From Pseudoalteromonas aurantia 208 (GTDB lineage: Bacteria > Pseudomonadota > Gammaproteobacteria > Enterobacterales > Alteromonadaceae): DNA of 64,000 bases. The stretch lies in the NCBI RefSeq assembly GCF_014858725.1, contig NZ_AQGV01000012.1, forward strand, positions 806,001 to 870,000. The letters run 5' to 3'. This document shows positions 30,137 to 38,590 of this stretch, piece after piece. Under the pieces are notes generated by a model. It did no database searches. It was not told where the DNA came from and worked only from the letters and a program-made list of their open reading frames with translations. The translations under genes and the position numbers were made by a program. The first letter of the stretch is position 1. The number at the start of each line of letters is the position of its first letter.

Positions 30137-30886
30137 ATGAGCAAAGTTGAGCTAGTTAATAATAAAGACCATCATAAAATTAAAGTAATGACCCATCGTA
30201 GTAGCCAACTTGGCGATGATGTGAGTATTACGGGAGTATTCCCCAGCGAGTTTGTGCAATTGCAAAATGAGTATGTGATTTTTTTCAAAAAGAACGCACA
30301 AACAGGGCTGTTTCACTCGGTGGTTTTATTGGGGTTTGTTGAGAGAGAAAATTTATATTTAGAAAGCGATAATTGGATGGCCGAGTACATGCCACTGTCG
30401 ATATTACGTGCGCCGTTTTTAATTGGGTTTACAGAGCACATAAACAACGGTGTGCCCGAGCAAGTCGCGGCAGTGCACATTGATGTGGCACATCCCAGAG
30501 TAAACCATGAACGTGGTGAGCCGCTATTTTTAGAGCATGGCGGCAATAGTGAATATTTGACACAAATAAACAGTGTTTTACAGGCCATTCATCATGGACA
30601 TGCTGACGACGAAGCCTTTATGCAAAGCTTACTTAAATATGAATTGTTGGAAAGTGCCACCCTTAAAGTAGGATCAGATACCTTAACTGGCTTGTACACC
30701 ATCAATGAAGATAACTTACGTCAGTTAGACGCAAGTGCCCTTGAAGCGCTGCACCAAGTAGGTTATTTACAGCATATTTATATGGTGATGGCGTCTCTTG
30801 GGCAGTTAAAAAACTTGGTCAATGTAAAGTTGAACCAAAACCAGCAACAAAGCGAGCGCCAAAGCCCATCGCAAAGTGAAGCTTAA
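30137..30886 (+). CDS. SapC family protein
   Basis: 249 residues resembling the SapC family found beside TonB-dependent receptors and tryptophan-halogenase-like genes in marine gammaproteobacteria. Seen: VELVNNKDHHKIKVMT at the start, FPSEFVQLQNEYVIFF, LYLESDNWMAEYMPLSILRAPF. No signal peptide. AGAGGTGACA precedes the ATG at 30137 (a GTG two codons earlier is less likely). The C-terminal tail is Gln/Ser rich (QNQQQSERQSPSQ). Function is not established; the linkage to halogenase and cupin genes suggests a shared pathway. Confidence 0.85.
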   Translation: MSKVELVNNKDHHKIKVMTHRSSQLGDDVSITGVFPSEFVQLQNEYVIFFKKNAQTGLFHSVVLLGFVERENLYLESDNWMAEYMPLSILRAPFLIGFTEHINNGVPEQVAAVHIDVAHPRVNHERGEPLFLEHGGNSEYLTQINSVLQAIHHGHADDEAFMQSLLKYELLESATLKVGSDTLTGLYTINEDNLRQLDASALEALHQVGYLQHIYMVMASLGQLKNLVNVKLNQNQQQSERQSPSQSEA

Positions 30887-30895
30887 GGGCATTAA

Positions 30896-31936
30896 ATGAA
30901 CCGCGTACTTACTTTTGATCTGCCTGACCAAACGCAAATTTCGTCGTTAATTACTGAGGTAACACAACAGCAAAGCCAACCTATTTTATTTAAAGGGGCT
31001 GGGCACAGCTGGCCTATTGTTCAAGCGGCAATGCACTCTGATGAGGCATTTTTTGATTACATAGCTCAATTTGATGCAAACGTGCCAGTATTTGCCTGCT
31101 GGCTGGCGGCAAAGTATAACGGCCGATTTTTTTACGATGACAGCTTAACCAACAAGAACTTCACACAAAGTAAAACCACATTGGCTGAGATTATTCGTTA
31201 TTTAAAAAATCAGACCTCGGTTCAAGAAACAACTCAAGCGACAGATACCGTGTATATGGGCTCTACCACGTTAGAGTATTGCTTGCCCGGCTTAACTGCA
31301 CAGACCCCATTTAATTTTGCACATGCAGACAGCCATAAACACGACAGCGCATTAACCAGTTTGTGGCTAGGGGGCAAAACTAAAATTGCAGCCCATTATG
31401 ACGTACCAGATAACTTAGCCTGTGTGGTGGCCGGCAAGCGCCAGTTTACCCTGTTTGCTCCTGAGCAAATTAAAAACTTATACCCAGGCCCCATAGATGT
31501 AACGCCTGCAGGGCAGGTGGTGAGTTTAGTCGATATAACCGACCCCGATTTAATGCGTTTTCCGCGATATAAAGAGGCGCAAACTCACGCCTTTGTATGC
31601 GATGTGTATCCCGGTGATATGCTCTATATCCCTAGCCTATGGTGGCATCATGTTGAAGGTAAGAGTCATGTCAATGCGTTGATCAACTATTGGTGGCGAG
31701 ATGCGCCGCGCCATTTAGGTATGCCCAGTGACGTATTAACCCATGCGTTATTATCATTAGCCCAGTTACCTGCACACGAAAAAGCGGCTTGGCAAAGCAT
31801 ATTTGATCACTATATTTTTAATAGTGAAGATAAGCATACCCATATTCCAAATGATGCTAAAGGCCGGCTGGCAGCCATGAACCCCGCACAATCAATGGCC
31901 CTGCGCGCTGAGCTGATCAATTTACTGAATAAATGA
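30896..31936 (+). CDS. cupin-like (JmjC/FIH-type) Fe(II)/2-oxoglutarate-dependent enzyme
   Basis: 346 residues. The cupin_8/JmjC-like core has the iron ligands HYD (H167, D169) and a distal His in LWWHHVEG (H251 or H252), and PGDMLYIPSLWW typical of FIH-type hydroxylases. Members hydroxylate proteins or small molecules. Start 9 bases after the SapC stop, so it is the last gene of the halogenase-SapC-cupin unit. Acting on the receptor or its cargo is a guess from context only. Confidence 0.85.
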   Translation: MNRVLTFDLPDQTQISSLITEVTQQQSQPILFKGAGHSWPIVQAAMHSDEAFFDYIAQFDANVPVFACWLAAKYNGRFFYDDSLTNKNFTQSKTTLAEIIRYLKNQTSVQETTQATDTVYMGSTTLEYCLPGLTAQTPFNFAHADSHKHDSALTSLWLGGKTKIAAHYDVPDNLACVVAGKRQFTLFAPEQIKNLYPGPIDVTPAGQVVSLVDITDPDLMRFPRYKEAQTHAFVCDVYPGDMLYIPSLWWHHVEGKSHVNALINYWWRDAPRHLGMPSDVLTHALLSLAQLPAHEKAAWQSIFDHYIFNSEDKHTHIPNDAKGRLAAMNPAQSMALRAELINLLNK

Positions 31937-32021
31937 ACCCATTGACGCAAATAGTAACTTGTTGCTTATTTATACATTAAATGTTAATTGTATGTTTCTT
32001 GAGCTTATTTAAGGAACAAAC

Positions 32022-33980
32022 ATGTATCGGTTTAACACATTACTTTTGGCTAAATTAGCCTTAGTGAGCACGATTGCCAATGCGGCAATCCCCTATGACA
32101 ATGCACAGTATCATTATACGCAGCCAAATGGAGAGGTACTCTCCATCTCCCTAGACGGGAACGATTACTTTGCTTATCAGCGTACGAGCGACGGACGATT
32201 GGTTGTATTTGATAATCAATTAAATGGCTTAGCTTATGCTGAGGTATCAAGTGATGGGGCTGAGCTTATTTCGACTGGGGTGTTAGCCAAGGCGGACACC
32301 GCGAATAACTCGCAGCAAGATGCAGCTGACCATCGGGCTTCACAAAAAGGCATGTTACAACAACATGTGCAAAATGTGAAAACATTAACACCCGCCGCTG
32401 TCAGCGCAAAAGTAGCACAAGCGCAACAAGCCATGTTGTTAAGTACCGAGCAATTACACAGCCATATTGTAGTTAACAATCAAACCCAACCTCATGTAAC
32501 GCACGATGTACATCAAGTCACTACACTTGAAGAGGCCGCGGGTAATGTAAAAGGCCTTACCATTATTATTGATTTTCCTGATCAGCGCGGCACCATCAAT
32601 AAAAGCCAAATTGAGTCTTTTCTAAATGATATAAATTACACCGAATTTGGTAATGCGCAGTCGGTACGCGGGTACTTTAGGTCGGTCTCAGGGGGGAAGT
32701 TAGATTATACCAATACGGTAACTCAGTACTACACCGCGAAAAAGAACAAATCGTACTATGCCGACAGCCGTTATAGCTCTACGGTGCGCTCACAGGAGCT
32801 GATAAAAGAAGCCTTAGATTGGCTTGAAGTACAGCAAGGCTTTGACTTTTCGACGTTATCAACCAACAGCAGTAAGCAAATAAAAGGCCTAAACATTTTT
32901 TATGCGGGTAATTCTGATAGCAGTTGGTCAAAAGGGCTATGGCCACACATGGCTCGGTTGAGCCCCCAATTTTGTGCTGACGGCGTATGTACCGACCGAT
33001 ACCAGATCACCGATATGCGTGATAGCTTAGCCATTGGTACCTTTGTACATGAATCAGGGCACTTGATCACCAATTGGCCAGACTTATATGACTATGATGG
33101 CAGCTCAGAAGGCTCTGTCGCAAGCTTTGGCGTGATGGGCTATGGTGCAATTGGCACGACCAATAAGTTTAAACCTACGCCTCCAGTGGCACACTTTCGA
33201 AATCTTGCTGGGTGGGATGCAGTCACAGAGCTAAACCCCGCCATAAATAGCAATGCACCTAAAGGGGTGTTAACGCATACGTCGGCAAGTAACACGTCAT
33301 ATAAGTGGACTAACCCAGCCAACCGAAACGAAGCGTTTTACATTGAAGCGGTTCATCGTGCAGGACAAAATTCAGAGCAGTTAGACTCGGGGCTTGCAAT
33401 TTGGCACGTAGACAATGCAGGTAGTAACTCGAATGAGTGGCGACCGTATATTCAAATGGAACACGCCGACGCGAATCGAGATCCAGAAAACAACATTAAC
33501 CGCGGTGACAATAGCGACTTATTTAAAGCCGCAGGAGAGTTTTCAAGTACTTTACCCAATGCATTAACCAATAAAGGCACCAATGCACTGTGGTGGAATG
33601 GCCAAGATTCAGGCTTGTCGATTAAGAATATTTCAGACGCTGCAGCCACAATGTCATTTGAGCTTGTCACCGGCACACCGCCCCCAACGGGTGATGTGTA
33701 TACTGGCACGCTGGCGAACAAAGAACAGCACGTTCACCCAGATGGTCGCTGGTTTCAATACGCGGGTGGCACCATTGGCTTACAACTTGCCGGCCCAAGC
33801 AATGCCGACTTTGATTTAAAACTTGAAAAGTGGACCAATGGCAGCTGGCAGCAAGTCGCGATATCTGAAACACCGTCTTCGCAGGAATCAATTAATTACA
33901 ATGCAGCTAGCGGTTATTACCGCATATTGGTGTATTCGTATTCAGGCGCAGGGAGTTATCAGTTAACGGTTAATAAATAG
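32022..33980 (+). CDS. secreted M6-family metallopeptidase
   Basis: 652 residues. Signal peptide (LLLAKLALVSTIANA), a propeptide-like region to about 160, then an M6 (immune inhibitor A-like) catalytic domain with HESGHLITNWPDLYD (H343, E344, H347) and a downstream GVMGYGAIG turn. The last ~95 residues form a PPC-type beta domain (HPDGRWFQYAGG to the end) used by secreted peptidases of these bacteria. SD AAGGA. Separate transcription unit ended by a clear terminator at 34056. Likely an extracellular protease for nutrition. Confidence 0.9.
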   Translation: MYRFNTLLLAKLALVSTIANAAIPYDNAQYHYTQPNGEVLSISLDGNDYFAYQRTSDGRLVVFDNQLNGLAYAEVSSDGAELISTGVLAKADTANNSQQDAADHRASQKGMLQQHVQNVKTLTPAAVSAKVAQAQQAMLLSTEQLHSHIVVNNQTQPHVTHDVHQVTTLEEAAGNVKGLTIIIDFPDQRGTINKSQIESFLNDINYTEFGNAQSVRGYFRSVSGGKLDYTNTVTQYYTAKKNKSYYADSRYSSTVRSQELIKEALDWLEVQQGFDFSTLSTNSSKQIKGLNIFYAGNSDSSWSKGLWPHMARLSPQFCADGVCTDRYQITDMRDSLAIGTFVHESGHLITNWPDLYDYDGSSEGSVASFGVMGYGAIGTTNKFKPTPPVAHFRNLAGWDAVTELNPAINSNAPKGVLTHTSASNTSYKWTNPANRNEAFYIEAVHRAGQNSEQLDSGLAIWHVDNAGSNSNEWRPYIQMEHADANRDPENNINRGDNSDLFKAAGEFSSTLPNALTNKGTNALWWNGQDSGLSIKNISDAAATMSFELVTGTPPPTGDVYTGTLANKEQHVHPDGRWFQYAGGTIGLQLAGPSNADFDLKLEKWTNGSWQQVAISETPSSQESINYNAASGYYRILVYSYSGAGSYQLTVNK

Positions 33981-34055
33981 CGTGAGTAAATAAATCACAT
34001 GAGTAAGCAGAGCTGAACTTTTATATATGTATCCAGCTCTGGGCTCAAAACGGCG

Positions 34056-34088
34056 ATCACAGGGTAAGCAATTACTCTGTGATTTTTT
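34056..34088 (+). terminator. intrinsic terminator after the M6 peptidase gene
   Basis: ATCACAGGGTAA and TTACTCTGTGAT pair over 12 positions (one G-U) with a GCAA loop, followed directly by six T. A textbook intrinsic terminator. Confidence 0.85.
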
Positions 34089-34416
34089 GAGGTCTGAAAG
34101 GGGTGGGTTATTCAGCAAGTACAGCTTTCCTTCTCGCTATGTAAAGTGAGATTTACGCTCGGTTAACTCAAAGTGAAATCTTTATAGTCATGAATTTATA
34201 GTGTTTTTTACTTTTTGGATTTTACATAACGAGTCAAATTCATTCTCGGTTAAGTCAATTATCGGGTTCATCCGGTGTGGAAAGGTGATTGTTGTGGTGA
34301 AGGAAAAGTGTTAAGTTATTAATATATATTAAATTAATTAGCGGTTCTGATTTCCTCTGCATGAAATAAGGGCAGAGTGTTTATCGGCATTCACGCTAAA
34401 ACGCTGTTGGGTATAC
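34089..34416. other. intergenic region ending in a cassette-type core site
   Basis: AT-rich, no ORF. Two imperfect copies of CTCGGTTAA occur at about 34158 and 34240. GTTGGGT at 34406-34412, immediately before the next gene, fits the integron core site GTTRRRY, and a 6-bp hairpin (CTCTGC/GCAGAG) lies upstream at about 34356-34378. This may be the end of a decayed attC. Confidence 0.4.
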
Positions 34417-34698
34417 ATGGAAGATTCAGAGTACATAGTCGAAAACCCGAAAGATGGCACTGTAACAATTGCAGGGTGCTATCAAATAAATGGGCAAATA
34501 ATGGATGCTGACATTACAAAATGTGCTTACTGTAATTCGGAAGTTATTTATTACGACGATTATGACGCATATATTTGTGCGTACTGTAATAAGTGGTTAG
34601 AGAAAAAGTGTGGTGACTCAAATTGCAGATATTGCTTAAACAGGCCAGAAAAGCCACTTCCAAACGCCAATGAGCTTAGAAGGTTAAAGTATACCTAA
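34417..34698 (+). CDS. small zinc-ribbon-like protein, cassette-borne
   Basis: 93 residues, acidic N-terminal half, then three Cys clusters: KCAYCNSE, ICAYCNKW and KKCGDSNCRYC. Spacing suggests one or two structural zinc sites. Its stop codon lies inside ACCTAAC (34693-34699), which fits the RYYYAAC end of an integron attC site, and its start is 5 bases from a GTTRRRY core, the geometry of an integron gene cassette. No family recognised. Function unknown; nucleic-acid or protein binding is possible. Confidence 0.65.
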   Translation: MEDSEYIVENPKDGTVTIAGCYQINGQIMDADITKCAYCNSEVIYYDDYDAYICAYCNKWLEKKCGDSNCRYCLNRPEKPLPNANELRRLKYT

Positions 34699-34699
34699 C

Positions 34700-35235
34700 A
34701 AGTGCCTAAACCACGGACGCAAAACAGCAGGCTTGCGCTCCTTCGTCGCTAATTTTAGCCTGTAACATTTTAGAAGACACCCAACGTAAATTGATTGTGA
34801 CACGATGACCAGCATTAACTTTTGAATAGATGTCACTTATTGATAAAAAGAAAAAGTCTAAAGCAGCATCATCCCCTGATTAGCCTTGTGAAGTATGCAA
34901 AATCGGGGTCTTACGATTTAACGAAATAGTTAATTCAAGTGAAGAGGTCATGAAATTAGCACGAACGAGCTAGCAGCAGAGCTTGCTGAATTAAATCAAC
35001 GGGTTAACCTGCTTAAGTGTTCAGGCTAGAAAAGTGCGTGCGCGGTGAAAATATCATTGATAAATCAGCGAAAATTAGCTCTAATGGCAGGATAAAACGT
35101 ACTGAGTAATGCAGGGATGGCTTAATCACGAAAGACAAGCCAATAAAATAGGCTCGAGACAAGTTACGCCACTAAAAGCAAATTCCCATAGCATAAATAA
35201 CACCAACTCTGACACACCGAGCAGGTAGCGGCTCA
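34700..35235. other. non-coding cassette-island DNA
   Basis: Begins with inverted CAGGCT/AGCCTG around 34730-34770, compatible with an attC hairpin attached to the preceding gene, although no good right-hand core was found. A stretch at about 34960-35020 would encode an Ala/Glu/Leu-rich helical fragment (NELAAELAELNQRVNLLK) but lacks a start and is closed by a stop, so it looks like a gene remnant. Confidence 0.4.
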
Positions 35236-35294
35236 GTCCAACAAGCGATTATGCAGCACAAACAACGTGCTGCATAAATACTAAATAGTTAAGT
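35236..35294 (+). repeat. attC-like site
   Basis: 59 bp bounded by GTCCAAC (RYYYAAC type) and GTTAAGT (GTTRRRY type), enclosing a perfect 9-bp hairpin ATGCAGCAC/GTGCTGCAT with a 7-base loop. Size and ends fit a short attC, but the outer arms pair poorly, so the call is tentative. Confidence 0.4.
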
Positions 35295-35309
35295 GTCAGG
35301 AATATATAA

Positions 35310-35687
35310 ATGAAACTATATCGGTCTGAAGATGAAGTATCAGTTTCTGGTGATGTTGCTGAACTAAAAGACATGCGCTTGAAAATTGAACGTATCAAAG
35401 AAAAAGAAGAAATCGAATTTACTTTTGATACTGACGCGAGTTCTGAACCTTATAAGTTTCTTGAAAAATCAATGATTGTAAGGGCTGGAGAAGGCCCAGC
35501 CATTGCTGTGTATGAGAAAGGAATGGGGATCGTAGTTTCAGGAAGTCTTAAGAATCTAGAGGTATTTTCTTCATTCTTTGATTTTGAAGAAGATACTGAA
35601 GCTGGCTGTCATTACCACTGGGATGAAGCTTGTGGTACTGATTATGTTGCAGATGGCACACTTCCAATTGTTGTCGCTGTAGCATGA
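35310..35687 (+). CDS. small acidic protein, possibly immunity-protein-like
   Basis: 125 residues, very acidic, no signal peptide or membrane segment. N-terminal beta-rich part (DEVSVSGDVAELKDMRLKIE), a glycine-rich middle, and a C-terminal GCHYHWDEACGTDYVADGT segment. The HxH plus acidic C-terminal pattern faintly recalls Imm32-type polymorphic-toxin immunity proteins, but this is a weak resemblance. Starts 15 bases after a GTTAAGT core, ends just before ACTTAAC and an 81-bp repeat, so it may be an integron-type cassette. Real gene likely; function unknown. Confidence 0.6.
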   Translation: MKLYRSEDEVSVSGDVAELKDMRLKIERIKEKEEIEFTFDTDASSEPYKFLEKSMIVRAGEGPAIAVYEKGMGIVVSGSLKNLEVFSSFFDFEEDTEAGCHYHWDEACGTDYVADGTLPIVVAVA

Positions 35688-35693
35688 AACACT

Positions 35694-35774
35694 TAACACA
35701 TATGAGCCTTAACTCTGTCAATAGGCACTAATGTTCTTTTTAGCCGTTTTTATACAATGACGGCCAACTCTAAA
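35694..35774. repeat. 81-bp direct repeat, copy 1
   Basis: Starts just past the stop of the acidic-protein gene. Identical to the copy at 35840 at 78 of 81 positions; all three differences are A here and G there. Contains an imperfect hairpin (AGCCGT/ACGGCC). Identity of the element unknown. Confidence 0.85.
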
Positions 35775-35839
35775 ATTATTTAATAACAGGCAAATATGGT
35801 TTTCATCCGGAGACCTCGTCGTTCGGAAATAAATACGTA

Positions 35840-35920
35840 TAACACATATGAGCCTTAACTCTGTCAATAGGCACTAGTGTTCTTTTTGGCCGTTTTTATA
35901 CAGTGACGGCCAACTCTAAA
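35840..35920. repeat. 81-bp direct repeat, copy 2
   Basis: Second copy, 65 bases after the first. Here TTGGCCGT/ACGGCCAA forms a perfect 8-bp hairpin and CACTAGTG a perfect palindrome, both broken in copy 1, so this copy is nearer the ancestral form. Could be a recombination or termination element. Confidence 0.85.
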
Positions 35921-36365
35921 TCAATAATCAAATTCGTTTATTTCATCGGTCGATGTGGCTGTTAAGCAAGTTGCTTGCGGCAAACACATAGTGAGGCTCT
36001 CTTATTGCTGCCTACTTTTGTCCACTTCCTTATGGATTCGCAGGAACACTATGCTTAAATGGATTTAGGCAGTAGAGCGAAGCAGGATGCCAGAGCCGAG
36101 ACATTCATCGGTTAACCTCATCATGGCACTATTCAAGGCGGCTGGTTTCATTATTGTGATCCAGTTAGTTTCAGGCTCAAGTCAGGTGTAAGCAACTTTG
36201 CATATTGTATTCGTGCACGCGTACTGAGCATCTTGAAAATCGAAGTGGAAAGCCACTAAACGATTGAATCAAAATAGGAACTCGGCTATGGTTGAGGCAT
36301 CAATAAAAAAATAAGTTAAAACGAGTAATTCTACAGGCTCGTTATATTTCAAGGATGGCTCGGCG
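35921..36365. other. non-coding cassette-island DNA
   Basis: No gene found. Includes an inverted pair CTGCCTA/TAGGCAG around 36017-36075 and a hairpin AACGAG/CTCGTT at about 36318-36342. It ends in GTTGGAT (36365-36371), a GTTRRRY core overlapping the next start codon. Confidence 0.35.
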
Positions 36366-37151
36366 TTGGATTCATTAAAATTAAACGATTTTCTTCACCC
36401 AAGACCTTCTCCTAAATGGATTGATGTTCTCTGTAAATTACAACATTTTGCGATTATCACCTATGCAGTTGATCCTTCAAGGTTTGATGGGCTTTTTCCT
36501 GAGCGTTTTAAACTAGATACTTTAAAAATTAATGGTGAAGAAAAAGCTTTAATTTCCGTAGTTCCTTTTATCGATGTAGATTTTACATCTGCGGTTATGC
36601 CATTTCCTAAGTTCACAATGGGACAAACAAACTATCGAATTTATATTATCGATCAAGAAACAAATGAGCGATGCGTTTGGTTTCTTGGTACAACTTTAGA
36701 TTCATGGACACTTGCAGTACCAAGACTTTGTTGGAACTTACCTTGGTATAGTGGTGAAGTTAAATTTGAATGTGAATATGATGAACCACAACAAAGATAC
36801 CGTAAATACAAAATGACGACAGAAGCCACTTGGGCTCCAGCTAATGTTGAATTAACACAAACCAAAGACTCCAAAATTGAATTGTCAGGCTTCCCTGATA
36901 CAGAAACGGGTCTAGTATACCTAACGCACCCTTTAGCTGGTTTTTATCATCGTCGAGATGGTAAATTAGGTACGTATAGGGTGTGGCACAAGCAATTAGA
37001 AGTATCTTCTGCAAACCTTAAGTTTGCTAGTTTTGGTTTACTATCTCGCTTAGGTTTAGTCACTCAAGAGGAACAACAAACCCCTCATAGTGTACTAATT
37101 GAACCGATTAATGAATTTACTATTTATTTACCGCCAAAAGTGGTGAAATAG
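36366..37151 (+). CDS. DUF2071 family protein, cassette-borne
   Basis: 261 residues resembling the DUF2071 (YqjF-like) family, related in fold to acetoacetate decarboxylase: QHFAIITYAVDPSRFDGLFPERF, PFIDVDFTSAVMPFPKFTMGQTNYRIY, VWFLGTTLDSW. No signal peptide. The start is TTG with AAGGA ten bases upstream; no ATG is available near the N-terminus. The start codon overlaps GTTGGAT, a possible integron core site, and a well-formed attC remnant follows the stop. Function unknown; cytosolic small-molecule enzyme or binding protein. Confidence 0.75.
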   Translation: MDSLKLNDFLHPRPSPKWIDVLCKLQHFAIITYAVDPSRFDGLFPERFKLDTLKINGEEKALISVVPFIDVDFTSAVMPFPKFTMGQTNYRIYIIDQETNERCVWFLGTTLDSWTLAVPRLCWNLPWYSGEVKFECEYDEPQQRYRKYKMTTEATWAPANVELTQTKDSKIELSGFPDTETGLVYLTHPLAGFYHRRDGKLGTYRVWHKQLEVSSANLKFASFGLLSRLGLVTQEEQQTPHSVLIEPINEFTIYLPPKVVK

Positions 37152-37153
37152 AA

Positions 37154-37254
37154 ATATATCAAGCAATTAAAGCGGAACTTTTTACAGTTTGCTCGGTTCC
37201 GCTTCGCTTCACATTTTAGCCAACTATTATTCACCGCTTAAGGCGGCGCTAAGT
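37154..37254 (+). repeat. degenerate integron attC site
   Basis: Classic attC architecture: outer arms AATTAAAGCGG / CCGCTTAAGG with one unpaired base, inner arms AGCGGAAC / GTTCCGCT and AGTTTGCT / AGCCAACT. The left end TATATCAAG differs from the usual TATAACAAG, and the right core reads GCTAAGT instead of GTTAAGT, so the crossover base is mutated. Lies directly between the DUF2071 and VOC genes. Confidence 0.7.
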
Positions 37255-37277
37255 ATTTTTCACGTTGAGGAGTCAAA

Positions 37278-37664
37278 TTGAGCAATCCATTTCATTTATC
37301 ATTTGTTGTTCCTGAGTTACGTTTATCAGAAGAGTTTTATGTCAACTTTCTCGGCTGTAAAAAAGGCAGGGATACAGGAAAATGGATAGATATTATCTTT
37401 TTCGGCCACCAATTAACTCTTCATCAAGAAACAGAAACTATGAAAGCTCAATCTATAGACCATTTTGGTGTCATTTTAGAAAAAGCAGAATGGTTGTCTA
37501 TTATTCAAAAGGTTGAAGTTGATACTTTACCATTTGTTCTTCCACCTAACGAAAAAACCAATGATGATAATAGCGAATCAGGTAAATTTATTATCAATGA
37601 TCCTGCAGGTAATTTAATAGAATTCAAATTTTATAAAAAGTCACCTTTAATTATGGTGTCATAA
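37278..37664 (+). CDS. VOC (glyoxalase/bleomycin-resistance) family protein, cassette-borne
   Basis: 128 residues with the two beta-alpha-beta-beta-beta modules of the vicinal-oxygen-chelate fold: SNPFHLSFVVPEL ... YVNFLGC at the start, DHFGVIL in the middle and INDPAGNLIEFKFY at the end. His in FHLSF and DHFG and Glu in LIEFK are likely metal ligands. TTG start with strong SD GAGGAG 9 bases upstream. Flanked on both sides by attC remnants. Such proteins are common in integron cassettes; substrate unknown. Confidence 0.85.
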   Translation: MSNPFHLSFVVPELRLSEEFYVNFLGCKKGRDTGKWIDIIFFGHQLTLHQETETMKAQSIDHFGVILEKAEWLSIIQKVEVDTLPFVLPPNEKTNDDNSESGKFIINDPAGNLIEFKFYKKSPLIMVS

Positions 37665-37666
37665 AT

Positions 37667-37760
37667 ACATAACAAGGATTTAAAGCGGTACAGCTATTAG
37701 TTTACAGGGCTTTCGCTTCGCTATACATTTTAGAAAATTATTATCCGCCACTGAATAAGC
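37667..37760 (+). repeat. degenerate integron attC site
   Basis: Begins ACATAACAAGGATTTAAAGCGG just after the VOC stop and shares TTCGCTTCGCT...ACATTTTAG with the site at 37154. The right arm CCGCCACTGAATAAGC is decayed and lacks a GTTRRRY core, so this site is probably inactive. Confidence 0.6.
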
Positions 37761-38100
37761 TATATGATCTCCTCGTTATCAAGCAATAACACTTTCTGCC
37801 TTAAAAGTTTGTCTCCCGTAACTATGAGTGGTGAACTTCTTATCGGAATTCCTCTATAATTACATCTAAATGCATGTTGAAGTAAACGGTCGTTGGATAA
37901 TGACTTTTGCAAATCGACAACAGCACATGTTCTATTGGGGGATTATCCTGTTCCCGTAAAATGAGTATTTGTATTTATTTTTACTTTATATTAATTTGAC
38001 AGTATGAAACGGAGTGCTTGCTTAATTTTAACGCTAGAGAATGAAGAGAGTACCCAGCAAAAAAGTTGTTATATTTTATGTAGATTAATGAGTATATTTT
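37761..38100. other. intergenic region after the last attC remnant
   Basis: No ORF, RNA gene or repeat seen. Probably carries the promoter of the AraC-type regulator gene. Confidence 0.35.
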
Positions 38101-38520
38101 ATGGCTACAAACTATAAATTTGAAAGACTGAATGCTGGCAGAGATTATATTGCTGATAACTATGACGCTCCGCTTAGCTTATCTGGTATGGCAACATATT
38201 CATATATGTCCCCTTACCATTTTTTGCGTGTTTTCAAGAACACTTATGGAGAAACGCCTAACGAATTCTTGATTCGTCTTAGAGTTGAGCAAGCTAAGAA
38301 GATGCTTATTACTGAAAACTTTAGTGTCTCAGAAATTTGCGAGAAAGTGGGTTATACAAGCCTTGGTAGTTTTTCTTCATTATTTTTAAAACAAGTGGGT
38401 ATGGCGCCCACGGTGTATCGTCGTAAGCTTTGGGCTTTGTCTGCAGAATCGTATCGCTTTCCATCACAGGCTATACCGGCATGTTATGCGTATAATTTTT
38501 TAGGGAAATCGACTAATTGA
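38101..38520 (+). CDS. AraC-family DNA-binding protein (HTH domain only)
   Basis: 139 residues, consisting almost wholly of the two helix-turn-helix motifs of AraC/XylS regulators (LSLSGMATYSYMSPYHFLRVFKNTYGET, then VSEICEKVGYTSLGSFSSLF and the PTVYRR end). There is no N-terminal sensor domain. The following VOC gene starts 70 bases on, same strand; AraC-type plus VOC/PhnB pairs are common, so they probably form an operon in which it controls its neighbour. Confidence 0.9.
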   Translation: MATNYKFERLNAGRDYIADNYDAPLSLSGMATYSYMSPYHFLRVFKNTYGETPNEFLIRLRVEQAKKMLITENFSVSEICEKVGYTSLGSFSSLFLKQVGMAPTVYRRKLWALSAESYRFPSQAIPACYAYNFLGKSTN

Positions 38521-38590
38521 GCAATATTGGAGAAATATCATTGTGATTATTTCTATAGAATAAAGAGACATTAAAACAAGGAGTATTGAG

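Noticed and set aside
34960..35030. Fragment reading NELAAELAELNQRVNLLK as a gene
   Set aside because: No start codon or ribosome site in frame and a stop soon after; at most a gene remnant.
35694..35920. A-to-G differences between the 81-bp copies as sign of a diversity-generating retroelement
   Set aside because: Only three sites differ, no reverse transcriptase is present and the sequence is non-coding; decay by transitions is simpler.
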